A stretch of 64,000 bases of DNA from Acridotheres tristis (lineage: Eukaryota; Chordata; Aves; Passeriformes; Sturnidae): assembly GCA_037013685.1 (NCBI GenBank), contig CM072886.1, positions 65,796,433 through 65,860,432 on the forward strand. Reading direction: 5' to 3'. How positions within the stretch are numbered: position 1 is the stretch's first letter; every line of letters begins with the position of its first letter. The position numbers were made by a program, and so were the translations under genes. The notes beneath the pieces are model-generated. The model saw nothing but the letters and a program-made list of their open reading frames with translations, was not told the DNA's origin and ran no database searches. Of this stretch, positions 9,901 through 18,434 are shown piece after piece.

Positions 9901-11063
9901 TACAAATGTAGCAAACATTGGGAGTCTACAACCAGCTTAGAGTGCTCATAAATTAGAAGCAGTAGGACTACGTTGGGAAAAAAAAAAAAGGAAAAGAAGG
10001 AAAATCAAGACCCAGTTTTGGAGACGTCTGCCTTGAGGCGTGGGGGAAATAGAAGGCGGAAGGCAGATTCGGGGTTATTTTTGATAACCCAGATACTGGA
10101 GGAAAGATCCTCCAGTACTCTCCCTATTCCGGGACGACGGCTGCCTGTCCCGGCGACAAACGCTGGTTCAGTCCCCGTGAAGAAAGGATTTGAAAAAAAA
10201 AAAATTGCGAAAAAAAAAAAGGGGGGGGGGGGAGATTTTGTGTGAATAGCTGGAAATTATCCTAGGAAAGCGAATCTCTTCGTTGCCTATAGATCCCTGG
10301 CCACAAATCAGGAGTCCCTCCCGCTGCGAGGCGCCCAAAAGAGAAAGATGCTCCTTCTTCTTTCCCCTACCCTCCCTGCTTCTCCTACTCTTCCTCCCTG
10401 ACCTTTTCCCTCCCCGGGGAATCTCCCCCGAGGGTTTCTGCACGCCCCACCCGAAAGGGTGCCTTTCCCACCCGTGACAAGAAACTCTCGGGTCGAGCCC
10501 GCGGGCTCCCGGGCTGGCCTCTGACGGCCGAGCCGGGCGCGTCCCCTCCTCCCGCCGGGCACAGACCCCTCCGCCAGAGACCCAGCAGAGCAATTTTTGC
10601 AGCATCCTGACCGGGCTGGTGCCGAAGGCGGGGTTGGGGATGGGGGGGACCCCCGAAACCTCAGGCAGCGGCTCCTCCCAGCCAGCCCAACCCCCCCCCC
10701 CCCCCCTTTTAGGCATGCCCGGCTGGGCTCCGCCGGCGGGAGGAGGGGGCGGCGGGCCCGAGGGGCGGGCCCCCTTCCCGGGAAGGTGGGCGCGTGCCTG
10801 TTTTGACGCCGGCTGCTCTCCCCTCCTGCAGGTACTGGGATGATTTCCACGCCTGCACCCTCACAGCGCTCACCGATTGCCAGGAAGGAGCGACAGACCT
10901 CTGGGAGAAATTGAGACGGGAATCCAAAAACCTCGATTTCCAAGGCAGCTTATTCGAACTGTGCGGAGGCGGCAGCGGCGCGGCACCGTCCGTCCTCCCG
11001 CCGGCCTTGCCCCTGCTCCTGGCGGCTCTGTGGGCCGCCCTAGTGACCTGGCTGCCTTTCTAG
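3860..11063 (+). CDS. NRN1: NRN1 neuritin (CPG15), complete three-exon CDS
   Basis: Join 3860-3914, 7983-8127, 10832-11063; 143 residues against about 142 in mammals. Neuritin is a secreted or GPI-anchored neuronal surface protein that promotes neurite outgrowth, synapse maturation and neuronal survival, and it is induced by activity. Visible in the translation: a signal peptide at about residues 1-27 (hydrophobic stretch ISLILAV, then AYLVQAVRA); a mature cysteine-rich domain with six cysteines at 31, 41, 66, 75, 83 and 111; a Gly/Ser/Ala-rich linker (GGGSGAAPS) suited to the GPI omega site; and a hydrophobic tail at about 121-143 ending WLPF. All four splice sites are GT/AG, with intron phases 1 and 2. 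The start has a strong Kozak context (A at -3, G at +4). The family signature LTDCQEGA and the block [14 protein letters not shown] are intact, and there is no frameshift or stop. I am very sure of the identity. Confidence 0.98.
5898..5955 (+). repeat. A-run / G-run junction followed by (ATTT)n
   Basis: Twenty A residues (5898-5917), nine G, one A, six G, then about five ATTT units to 5955. Confidence 0.9.
6301..6351 (+). repeat. T-rich (ATTTTTT)n low-complexity tract
   Basis: About 50 bases of T runs broken by single A residues at roughly 7-base intervals in intron 1. Confidence 0.85.
6754..6777 (+). repeat. (GT)12 microsatellite
   Basis: Uninterrupted GT dinucleotide repeat in intron 1. 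Confidence 0.9.
7924..7948 (+). other. G-quadruplex motif upstream of the exon 2 acceptor
   Basis: Four G tracts of 5, 6, 5 and 5 bases (7924-7928, 7930-7935, 7938-7942, 7944-7948) with loops of 1, 2 and 1 bases. It is on the transcribed-sense strand, ending 34 bases before the acceptor AG and 12 before the candidate branch-point A at 7961. Folding is inferred from the canonical pattern. Confidence 0.7.
7983..8127 (+). CDS. NRN1: NRN1 coding exon 2
   Basis: Completes Ala19 and encodes residues 20-66 plus two bases of codon 67. It covers the end of the signal peptide (YLVQAVRA), the first three cysteines and the conserved MANYPQ-LDD motif. The acceptor is CCCCCGCAG ending at 7982, preceded by a CTGAC branch-point candidate (A at 7961). 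The donor is GC|GTAGGT at 8127/8128. An in-frame TAG lies in the donor, so read-through would terminate at once. The exon is very GC-rich at third codon positions. Confidence 0.97.
8870..8936 (+). repeat. AAT/AAC/CAG trinucleotide-rich stretch
   Basis: Imperfect ATA/ATAAT units grading into AACAAC and AGCAGC, in intron 2. Low-complexity DNA. Confidence 0.75.
9090..9128 (+). repeat. Short tandem duplication of about 19 bp
   Basis: The unit ATAGAAAGCAAAAAGTGGT occurs twice back to back in intron 2. A simple slippage duplication. Confidence 0.7.
9296..9503 (+). repeat. Perfect pentanucleotide array (AGGAA)41
   Basis: 41 uninterrupted AGGAA units plus a partial AGG, 208 bp, with no visible substitution. 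The strand is entirely purine. The motif is the same cyclic unit as AAAGG. On the minus strand it opens a spurious Phe/Leu/Ser/Pro repeat ORF, which is not a gene. Perfect units suggest recent expansion, so length probably varies between individuals. Confidence 0.99.
10832..11063 (+). CDS. NRN1: NRN1 coding exon 3 (C-terminal domain and GPI signal)
   Basis: Starts after CTCCTGCAG (ending at 10831), completes Ala67, and encodes Tyr68 to Phe143 followed by TAG at 11061-11063. It holds cysteines 75, 83 and 111 and the conserved [10 protein letters not shown] block. The small-residue linker and Pro/Leu/Ala/Trp-rich hydrophobic tail are the GPI-anchor addition signal. Confidence 0.97.
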
Positions 11064-11236
11064 GGGGGCGAGCACACTCACACCCACACCCTCTCCATGT
11101 GCTGGATCTATAGAGGAAGTGTCCATCCGTTGCTTTGGGGACGTTGTGCTTTTCTGTGGTTGATGATGATGATGATGGTGATGGTGGTGGCTGATGATGG
11201 TGAAACATCCATGTAGGACTGTGGAAGCGTTCTCCC

Positions 11237-11296
11237 TTTTTTTTTTCTTTTTTCTTTTTTTTTTTTCCCCTCCTTCTTTTTTTTGTGTTTATTTGC
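11237..11296 (+). promoter_or_regulatory. U-rich tract in the NRN1 3' UTR (candidate ELAV/HuD site)
   Basis: About 60 bases almost entirely U with a few C, ending UUUGUGUUUAUUUG. Neuritin/cpg15 mRNA is known to be bound by HuD and carried into axons; U-rich and AU-rich stretches are the usual ELAV targets. Assignment to this tract is inferred. Confidence 0.4.
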
Positions 11297-11686
11297 CAAA
11301 ACTTACCAAACAGGCAGCGGCGCGCAGCCCAAATCGGACCTCAGCTTTACTACCGCTTCGAATCAAAAATAGAAAAAAAAAATATAAAGAAACAAACTCG
11401 AGCCCTCGTTGTGCAAACGCAATCTCAGGAACGGCTCTGGGCCACCTACTGCTAAGGCTGTAACCGGCCGGGTACCTCCCGGCGAGCCACGGGCTCCGCT
11501 AAAAATGTGGCAGTGTGCGAGGCGAGAACAAAAACCGCAGACAGGAAAAGGCACTGGCGAGAAATCCAAGGTAGATGTCCACGTGTGAAGCATATGGTGA
11601 ATAATTCACAATCTCTCATCTTTCCTCCACAGTCGCTTGTTTGTTTTTTGTTTTTGGCCATTCCACTGGAAAAAAATTTAAAAATT

Positions 11687-11692
11687 AATAAA
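11687..11692 (+). terminator. Possible proximal polyadenylation signal AATAAA
   Basis: Canonical hexamer 624 bases after the stop codon, in an A-rich setting. Use here would give a shorter 3' UTR; I cannot tell whether it is used. Confidence 0.35.
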
Positions 11693-12154
11693 AAAGAACA
11701 TTTTTCCTCAAGGGGAAAAGAGAGCGAGAGAGGGAGAGAAAGAGAGGGAAGCGAACAGCTAAGGAAGGAAGGAGCAAGAGAAAGAGAGACGTATCTCAAT
11801 GCCCGGAGGAACGAAGGAATGCTGCTAACATCTCTGAGAGTTTACCTTTACTTGCTGTTCGAAGGCATCTTTCCGAATTCACTGCCTTTAATTTTTTCCT
11901 CCTCTTTGTTTTAGATGTTACACATAACAGTAAAATATCTGACTATCCAACCGTAGAGATCACAAAAAGGGGGCTTAAATGTAAACCTAAATGAAAAAAA
12001 ATACTAACAGCAAAAAGATTTTGAAAAAAAGAAAAGAACCTTGATTTTAAAAGAAAAGAAAAATGTAATTTAAACAAAAGTTTATTATAAAGTCAATTCA
12101 GCAAAAAATAACAAAAAAAAAAAGATTTGCTACAAAGTATAGACAGAAGTATAA

Positions 12155-12160
12155 AATAAA
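12155..12160 (+). terminator. NRN1 distal polyadenylation signal AATAAA
   Basis: Canonical hexamer with cleavage expected at about 12172-12180 (after GTTTGAAATGAG) and a U-rich downstream element. The surrounding sequence resembles the end of mammalian NRN1 transcripts as I remember them. Confidence 0.65.
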
Positions 12161-12710
12161 AATTATTGTTTGAAATGAGAGTGTCGTCCTTTTTATAAAA
12201 TATGCCTAGCGTATCTTGGAAAGGACGGGGCTTTGAAGGCAAGTCTAAATCTTGAACCCATCCCTTGACGAACACGGCAATTTCAGTTCAAACAAGGACA
12301 GGGTGCCTGAATCGCATAGTCGAAGCCTTTCTCTCTCTCTCTTTTTATTTTTTTTCCCTTTCCTTTCTTTTCCTCCTTAAAAATACGCTGTAAACCCTCC
12401 CACCCTCCCCCTCGTCCCGCTGCTCCCGAAGCCGCGAACCGCAGCACGCCCGCCTTCCCGGCCGCCCGTTTCCCGGCGCAGGGAGCCCCGCGCAGCGGCG
12501 GGGGCGGGCGGCGCGGCTCTCCCGCGGGCGCCGAGCGGTGCCGAGCCCCGGCCGAGGGAAGGCACCAACCACCATTAAGGAGGAAGGCTGCCGAGCCGGA
12601 GCCGGGGCGCAGAGAAGCCCTTTCATAATTAATAAGGCAGCTCAGCCGAAGGAGCAAGGGGAAGAGGGGACGGGGTATTGATTTCGCAGCAGAAGCTGCT
12701 CTAACCTGGG

Positions 12711-12800
12711 CTATTTATAGCCGCCTGATGCCTTTATGAAGAAATACACATCAAAGAGTAAACACGTCCTTTTTACTTATAAGAGGAGAGCCCAGCTGGC
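12711..12800. promoter_or_regulatory. Candidate downstream enhancer: MEF2, TCF, FOX and E-box motifs
   Basis: Within 90 bp, about 550 bp past the polyadenylation site: CTATTTATAG (12711-12720, perfect MEF2), ATCAAAG (12750-12756, TCF/LEF), GTAAACA (12758-12764, forkhead) and CAGCTG (12793-12798, E-box). Motif density suggests an enhancer, but single motifs are short and function is inferred. Confidence 0.4.
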
Positions 12801-13710
12801 GATCGGGGGTGGGTGGGTGATGGGAAGGTAGGCACCACGAATGGGTGCGAGGTGGTTTACTCCGCTGGGGAGCCGTTGCCTGTGCGATAGCTCTCCTTTG
12901 CCAATGTGTAGGGTGGCAGAATCTCTCCTTCGCCCCCTCTCCCTGCTCCCTCCTTTCCCAAGGTCCGCAATGTAATGTGTAAGCAATAGCAAATGTAACA
13001 GTTCATAAATCAAACAGTGGGTCGCAAGCCAATCTGCATTTCCCAAACGGATTGAATCCCAGCAACGAATGTGCTCAGGAACTGGAGCCAGGCGCCTTTA
13101 CCACTGGAAGCAATGTTGATTTTTTAATGATAAAATACATTATGCGTGTGTTGGGGGGGCTTTGCAGAGCTCAGCCTCGCTTCGGCAGACACAGGTCTGC
13201 TTGAATTTCATTTTACTTTGGCCTCCCTCTAGACTCAATCCCCACCACCACCAAAGAAAAAAGAAAACCCTGGAGAGCAGAGCTTTGTTTAAATGGTTTG
13301 GGTTATTTTCCTTCCCCACAGAGGATCTAGACCTAAATTGATTTTTCTGTGCACATCTCTGTATTCATGAGGTCAGGCGCTGCTGTTATGGTTTCCTGTA
13401 GCACGAAATGCCAGATGCCGAGGAGAGAGGGGAGAGGGAGCGCTTGCTGGGGTGCGCGGGGCTCGGCAGCCTGCTGTCGGTCCCGGTTGGGCCCCGGGGA
13501 CCCCCGCCGGCGGCCAGCACCGCACCCCGCTCGGCCCCGGGGTGCCCGAGCCCCGGTCCCTCCCGCTCCGGCATCCCCCGGCTCGGCGTCGGGCGTGCTC
13601 CCGCCGCCGTCCCCGCCTTCCCGGCTGCTGGACGGGGCCCGTCCGTCGGAGAACGATGGAAGGGAGCCTACCAGCTTTCCCTCACCCCGCAGAAGAAAGC
13701 TGAAAAGCCC

Positions 13711-13830
13711 TAATAAGGGGGCGATTTCCAGCTCATTAGCGGACTCCAGTTATCTTCGTGTGAAGTTCAATTACTAATGAATAATCTCTTCGTAATTAGC
13801 ACATCCCCCAATTAACCCTCCGTTGAGGAA
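13711..13830. promoter_or_regulatory. ATTA/TAAT cluster, candidate homeodomain enhancer
   Basis: In otherwise GC-rich DNA, this 120-bp block has several TAAT/ATTA cores (TAATAA at 13711, CATTAG at 13734, AATTACTAATGA near 13769, GTAATTAG at 13792, CAATTAAC near 13809). It resembles a conserved non-coding element. No alignment was possible. Confidence 0.4.
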
Positions 13831-15060
13831 AATAATAAACGGTGGCAAACCGGCGAAAAAGAGCCGAGCGGGTGGGGACGGTGCCCGGTGGTCGTCCCCG
13901 GGCCCCTTTCCTCCACCTGTCTCTCCCTGGACTCTCGTATTTGGGGCTAGTAATTGTCGGGCGCTCATCCCAGGGGCACAGGCCGGCCACCGGCCTGCCG
14001 AGCTAGCTGGGATGCACTAACCTGCATTGCACCCCGGGATTTCCCGCACAGGCGCCAGGGACGGCAGCAAACCGCGGTTCCTCCGGCTCGGCTTCCCCTG
14101 GACAAACTGGCATAGGTCCGTGTTTTTTTCGGGGAGCACGAGAAACCAGCAAACTCCCCCTTCCCTTTCGCCCGCTCATTTTATAAGAGGCGCAGGGCAT
14201 TGGCTGCTCCCTTTTCTGCTCCTTTCAAGGGCCATTTCTGAAGCCTGAGTGCAATGGTCGATTTTATGTATTTAATTTTCTCGACCACAGGGATGGATGG
14301 CTGCTCTGCCTTGCCATGTTGTGTGGCCAAGGAAACATGAGCCCTCCGCCAAGTCCCAGAAAGGGACTGAGTGTACTGGGCTTGCCTCCCGCCGCCTTGC
14401 ACCTGTAGGGTTTGTAAAGGCTGCGGGAAAGGCTGGGCTTGTCTCTTGCCAGGCTGGTCCCACTGCCCCAGGCAGTGGCTGCTGCAGCAAGAGCTGGAAG
14501 AGGTTCAAGCCTCCAACATCCCTTCTTACCTCCCGGCCAAACGTGAGCAGATGAACTGGAGAGGGGAAAAACGCAAGAGGAAAGCGTTTAAACCTTGACA
14601 GTGACCACAGTAAAATCATCCCCTGCTTAAAAGAAAATGCACACACACGCACGCATAAAGGGAGGCGGGAAGCATAAATGCAGATCAACAAGGGAAAAAA
14701 ACCCACAGCTGAAACAAAAGACAAGCCAGCGCATTTCTAGCTGGCTGGATAATCAGGAAGAGTTGCAGCCATTGCGGCTCTGCCTGCCCTAATTCCTATC
14801 CCCAGCTTCGACTGAGCAACCGCAGCCCCGCAGTCCCCGGAGGGCTGCAGAGCGCTGGCTCCTTCTTCCCCGGCAGCGCTGGATGCACCCGTGCTTGGCC
14901 TGCGGCTGCTCTCCGGCTGCCTCCCTCGCCCTTTTAGCAGCCTGGCTGAGCCCTGCAGGGAGGGCTGCACCTTGCCCCGGCTCGGACTGCCCTCCGGCAC
15001 GGCGAGACCCTGCCAGCACTAGACTGAGGTGGTGGCGTCGATTATTTTTGCTTTAAGGAC

Positions 15061-15081
15061 AAAAAAAAAAAAAAAAAAAAA
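15061..15081 (+). repeat. Poly-A tract (21)
   Basis: Uninterrupted A run; no retroposon body is recognised upstream of it. Confidence 0.9.
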
Positions 15082-18000
15082 GGCCTTTCCCCATCTGTTC
15101 AAAGGCTGTAACAGGGAGATGGAGTGGGCATGTGCTGGGAGCAAAAGCTTGAGCCAGGACACACAAAACTGAGGAAGAATCTGAGTGGTAGTGAGAGCAA
15201 ACTGGTTGGTGCTTGTGGAGGGAGCAGGGAGGCATGGTATGAAAATAAGGTCCATTTCTGACAGGACTTTTGGTGGCTATATCTGCATGTCAGAGGAAGC
15301 AGCCAGTTAATGTTGGTCTTGGTTCATTTGCACAGTCTAGAGATGAATGGATCAGCGGCTCCTCCAGCTCTCTTCCTCTCCAGGGTCCTTTTAAAATCTG
15401 TGCAGTTGTTGTCCTGCCCAGTGAAACCCAGTTCAGTTCTGTGAAGGGCTGACAACCTAAGGAGAGAGAGAACAGTTCAGCCTTTCTATTCATCAAGCTG
15501 ATTCATTAATGATTAGTGCCATTAGGTGGACTACAGTAGTGCCTGAGGGCCCCAATTAAAGGAAAAGTGAACTTGTTAAATTCAGAAAGCCAGATTCTCC
15601 CTCAGATTCTCCCGCCTGATGCAGAGGTGGTGCCTCCCGGGTGGGCAGCAGGAATAGCCTGGCTTTCTATGTGAGCAGCCTCTGTGACTTCCCCCTCCAT
15701 CCTCCACCTTTTCCCTCTCCCTTGCCTCAGTTACAGATCCTGCTACAAGGTGCTGCAGAGCAAGGCTGTTGCAGGAGTTGGCTGCAGAAGGAGGTGTCAA
15801 ATCAGCTTATTCTTCTGAGCCACTTCATTCTTCATCATGAGTGGGTTTGGGTGGGCTTTTTTCAGTTTTGGTTTTGAGTTTTTTTGGGCAGGGTTGAGAG
15901 CAGGCAAAGTGGTGGCGATTGCAGAGGAGTCTGTTATGAAATCAGATGCAATTTTAGATGTCTGAAAGTTTCTTTAGGCTAAAGGCAGCTGAAGATCAAT
16001 TGCACTGTTGGCAAATGCACTTCCAGCTGGCTGATGCCTCTCCTGAGGGACAGTTTCAACGCAGGGCCCATTGCAATGCTAGTACAGGGAGGGGCTTTCA
16101 TTTGCTTTGGGCTAAGGACCTTCTGCTGCCCAGTTCCACCAGTGAGAAGAGAAACTGGAGATGATGTGGGAGAGTGACAACAGCATTATTACTGGTGAGT
16201 TACTGGCTGTTCCTTTCGCCTCAAATCCCCATGGTGGGTCTGTGTGTGAAGATTTTGCTTGAAGCCCCTTACTCCTGAACTATGGATTTGCTAACAAATG
16301 GGTAGACTGTGCTGGCACAGACTTTGCCTTTCAGAAGGTACTGAAGGAATAAGTTTAAATTGATCAAATTCTCAGAAACCCAGCCTGTGGCTTGTGCCTT
16401 AGCATTTTAGGCTGTACTGTTTGTTTTATTTTGTTTCTTTGTTTGCTTATCTCCAAAGCTGATATGAAGAAAAGATGGAAACAGCCTCCTGAAGGTCAAG
16501 GTGAGACTGACCAACATCTGAGTGCTGGTATTCACCAGCAGTAATAAATCCCTGCTCACAGGTGCTAGAAGTCTCTTCAGAGAAACAACATTGCTACAGG
16601 GGACAAACAACTAGTCCTGACCTTCTTTACACAGCCACTCTCTGGGAAAAAGTATCCCCTGAAGTCAATGTGCATTCTGCCTAGGTAAGGATTTTGAATG
16701 CTCAGTATTACCTCAGACAGGAATCTTATCCCAATATGAACTCCAGGTTCATGCCACCGAAATACAAAGAATTTTGTGTGCATTGTGCTTTGCACCTCCA
16801 GATTTCTAGCCCATGATATCAATTTATTAAGGACTGTGAAAGACTTAGTAGATCTCTCAAGCATCAAAGACCAAATCTGCAGGGCACCTTTTTTTTTTGC
16901 CAGGAAGCAAAAGAGTGGATGTGTAGTGCATCCTTTAATATCTCTTTAATACCACCAATTTCTTTAACACTTTGGAAACTACTGTTTATTCAAACTGATG
17001 CTCCCCAAGGCTGTGAATGAAAACCTCAAAACCTCATTCAACCAAAGTAAAAAACCAAATAACCAACCAAAAAAACCACTAGTAACCATGAGAAAGAAAC
17101 AATCACTGATAGTGATAGGAATTGTTTTAACTAGATTTATCCCGCCTTAAACCACCTATTTTGCTGCAGACACTGTCAGCAAGTTTCCTTCAGATACAAC
17201 TACGTACATGCCAAATGCTCCCCTTCAAGAGTCAGACCACGTGTCCAGTATAGTCTCTCTTTGTCAGGACTTTTAATAGTAGTACTTCTGACAATAGTAA
17301 TACCTTAAGTACAAGAAGTTTTGCAGTAAATGGTCAGTTTGATATTTATGCCTTTTATAATGCATTTTATTTTGACTGGGTAGTGTAAGAGGTCTTATCC
17401 ATTCCATGCTCCCCTGGGGCACTTTCAGTTTTCCGGTCCTCTGGCACAAGCTGCCTTTTGCAAAGGAATGATTCCTGTAAAGGCACTGCCTCATTTTGTT
17501 TCACATATTCCAAGAAATCCTTAAATTATGTTGTCAGATGAAAAATCCAGAACATATTTTGTTAGCATGGAACATTGGTCACATTAGTTTCGCAACGCCT
17601 CATTGAAGGATCCAATATGTCAGAAAATTGTCCTCAGCTTTGCTTTTTATTGAGGCTTAATAGGTGCCCTTGTCCCTTTTACTAGACTCATGATGCAAGA
17701 CTTGTTTTTTTTCTGCTGCCAAGACATTTCACTTGATCTCCTTCACCCTTACTCCTTGTGTCCATTAAATGGGAGTAGTACTTTCAGATCTTTGAGATTT
17801 GTGAAAAATGCTACATGAGGAGACAGGCTTTATTAATTAGAAAAATTGTATTTTTATCTTCTAGCTTTCATCAGAAGAAAAATGCCCAGATTGAAATGAC
17901 AACAACAAATAATAGGTAAAGGACGCTCCCCCGTTCCTTCACAGATCTGTTATGTAACAGAAAACATTCAGCCCTGGGTGCAGGAGATTTGTGGTTCACT

Positions 18001-18408
18001 TCCCTCTCTGAAGAAGCCTCATCTTAAGGAGGGTTGTAGCAGCCCAGCCTCATGCAGATGCTGCTCTGCAGGCATTTCAGGCTGTGAATTTCAGCCTGTG
18101 CCCTTGGCCAGACTGTCTAGGGCAGGTTGCAATACCTGTCCTTCTCGCTAAATCCTGGTCCATTTTCAGCCATGTCACTCACTGCTCACAAGCCTCCTGT
18201 TTTGGTGTGCATCAAAAGTTCATTTAATTACCTTCCCTCCATTTTCTTTAGGTGTTGGTGATTTTCACTCTCTCCACCTAAATCAGATATCTGGCACATC
18301 AATACTTAGAAGGCTTAGGAGAAGAAGAAAACATCAATATTTCACTGAACACAAAAAGTTGCACAACTCCTCAGACTTCACTTTAATGTCAGCTGTGGTT
18401 AGTTCGTC

Positions 18409-18434
18409 TTTTTTTTTTTTTTTTTTTTTTTTTT
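18409..18434 (+). repeat. Poly-T tract (about 26)
   Basis: Uninterrupted T run in intergenic DNA; no element body is identified. Confidence 0.9.

Larger units (their letters stand above)
8128..10831 (+). other. NRN1: NRN1 intron 2 (2,704 bp)
   Basis: Bounded by GTAGGT and CTCCTGCAG. It contains an AAT/AAC-rich stretch (8870-8936), an A/C-rich stretch (9016-9088), a short tandem duplication (9090-9128), the AGGAA array (9296-9503), an A-run/G-run junction (10210-10232) and a 16-base C run (10691-10706). No other gene is recognised inside. Confidence 0.9.
11064..12175 (+). other. NRN1: NRN1 3' UTR (predicted)
   Basis: Follows the TAG at 11063. It contains a GAT/GGT trinucleotide stretch (11160-11203), a long U-rich tract (11237-11296), a weaker AATAAA at 11687-11692, a purine-rich GAGAG segment (11719-11795) and an A-rich distal half. 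The distal AATAAA at 12155-12160, in GTATAAAATAAAAATTATTG, is the likely main polyadenylation signal, with U-rich DNA downstream at 12188-12196. The end is predicted, not observed. Confidence 0.7.
12181..14240. other. GC-rich NRN1 downstream region, no gene seen
   Basis: Alternates CpG-dense blocks (12400-12620, 13430-13680) with AT-rich motif clusters (12711-12800, 12960-13140, 13711-13830). No ORF looks like a known protein. Most likely regulatory flank of NRN1. Confidence 0.5.

Noticed and set aside
10794..11063. 89-codon ORF with its own ATG at 10794
   Set aside because: The first 13 codons are intronic, ahead of the CTCCTGCAG acceptor ending at 10831; the rest is NRN1 exon 3.
13164..13185. 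CGCTTCGGCAGA resembling the start of U6 snRNA
   Set aside because: The match stops after about 12 bases and no U6 body or promoter follows.
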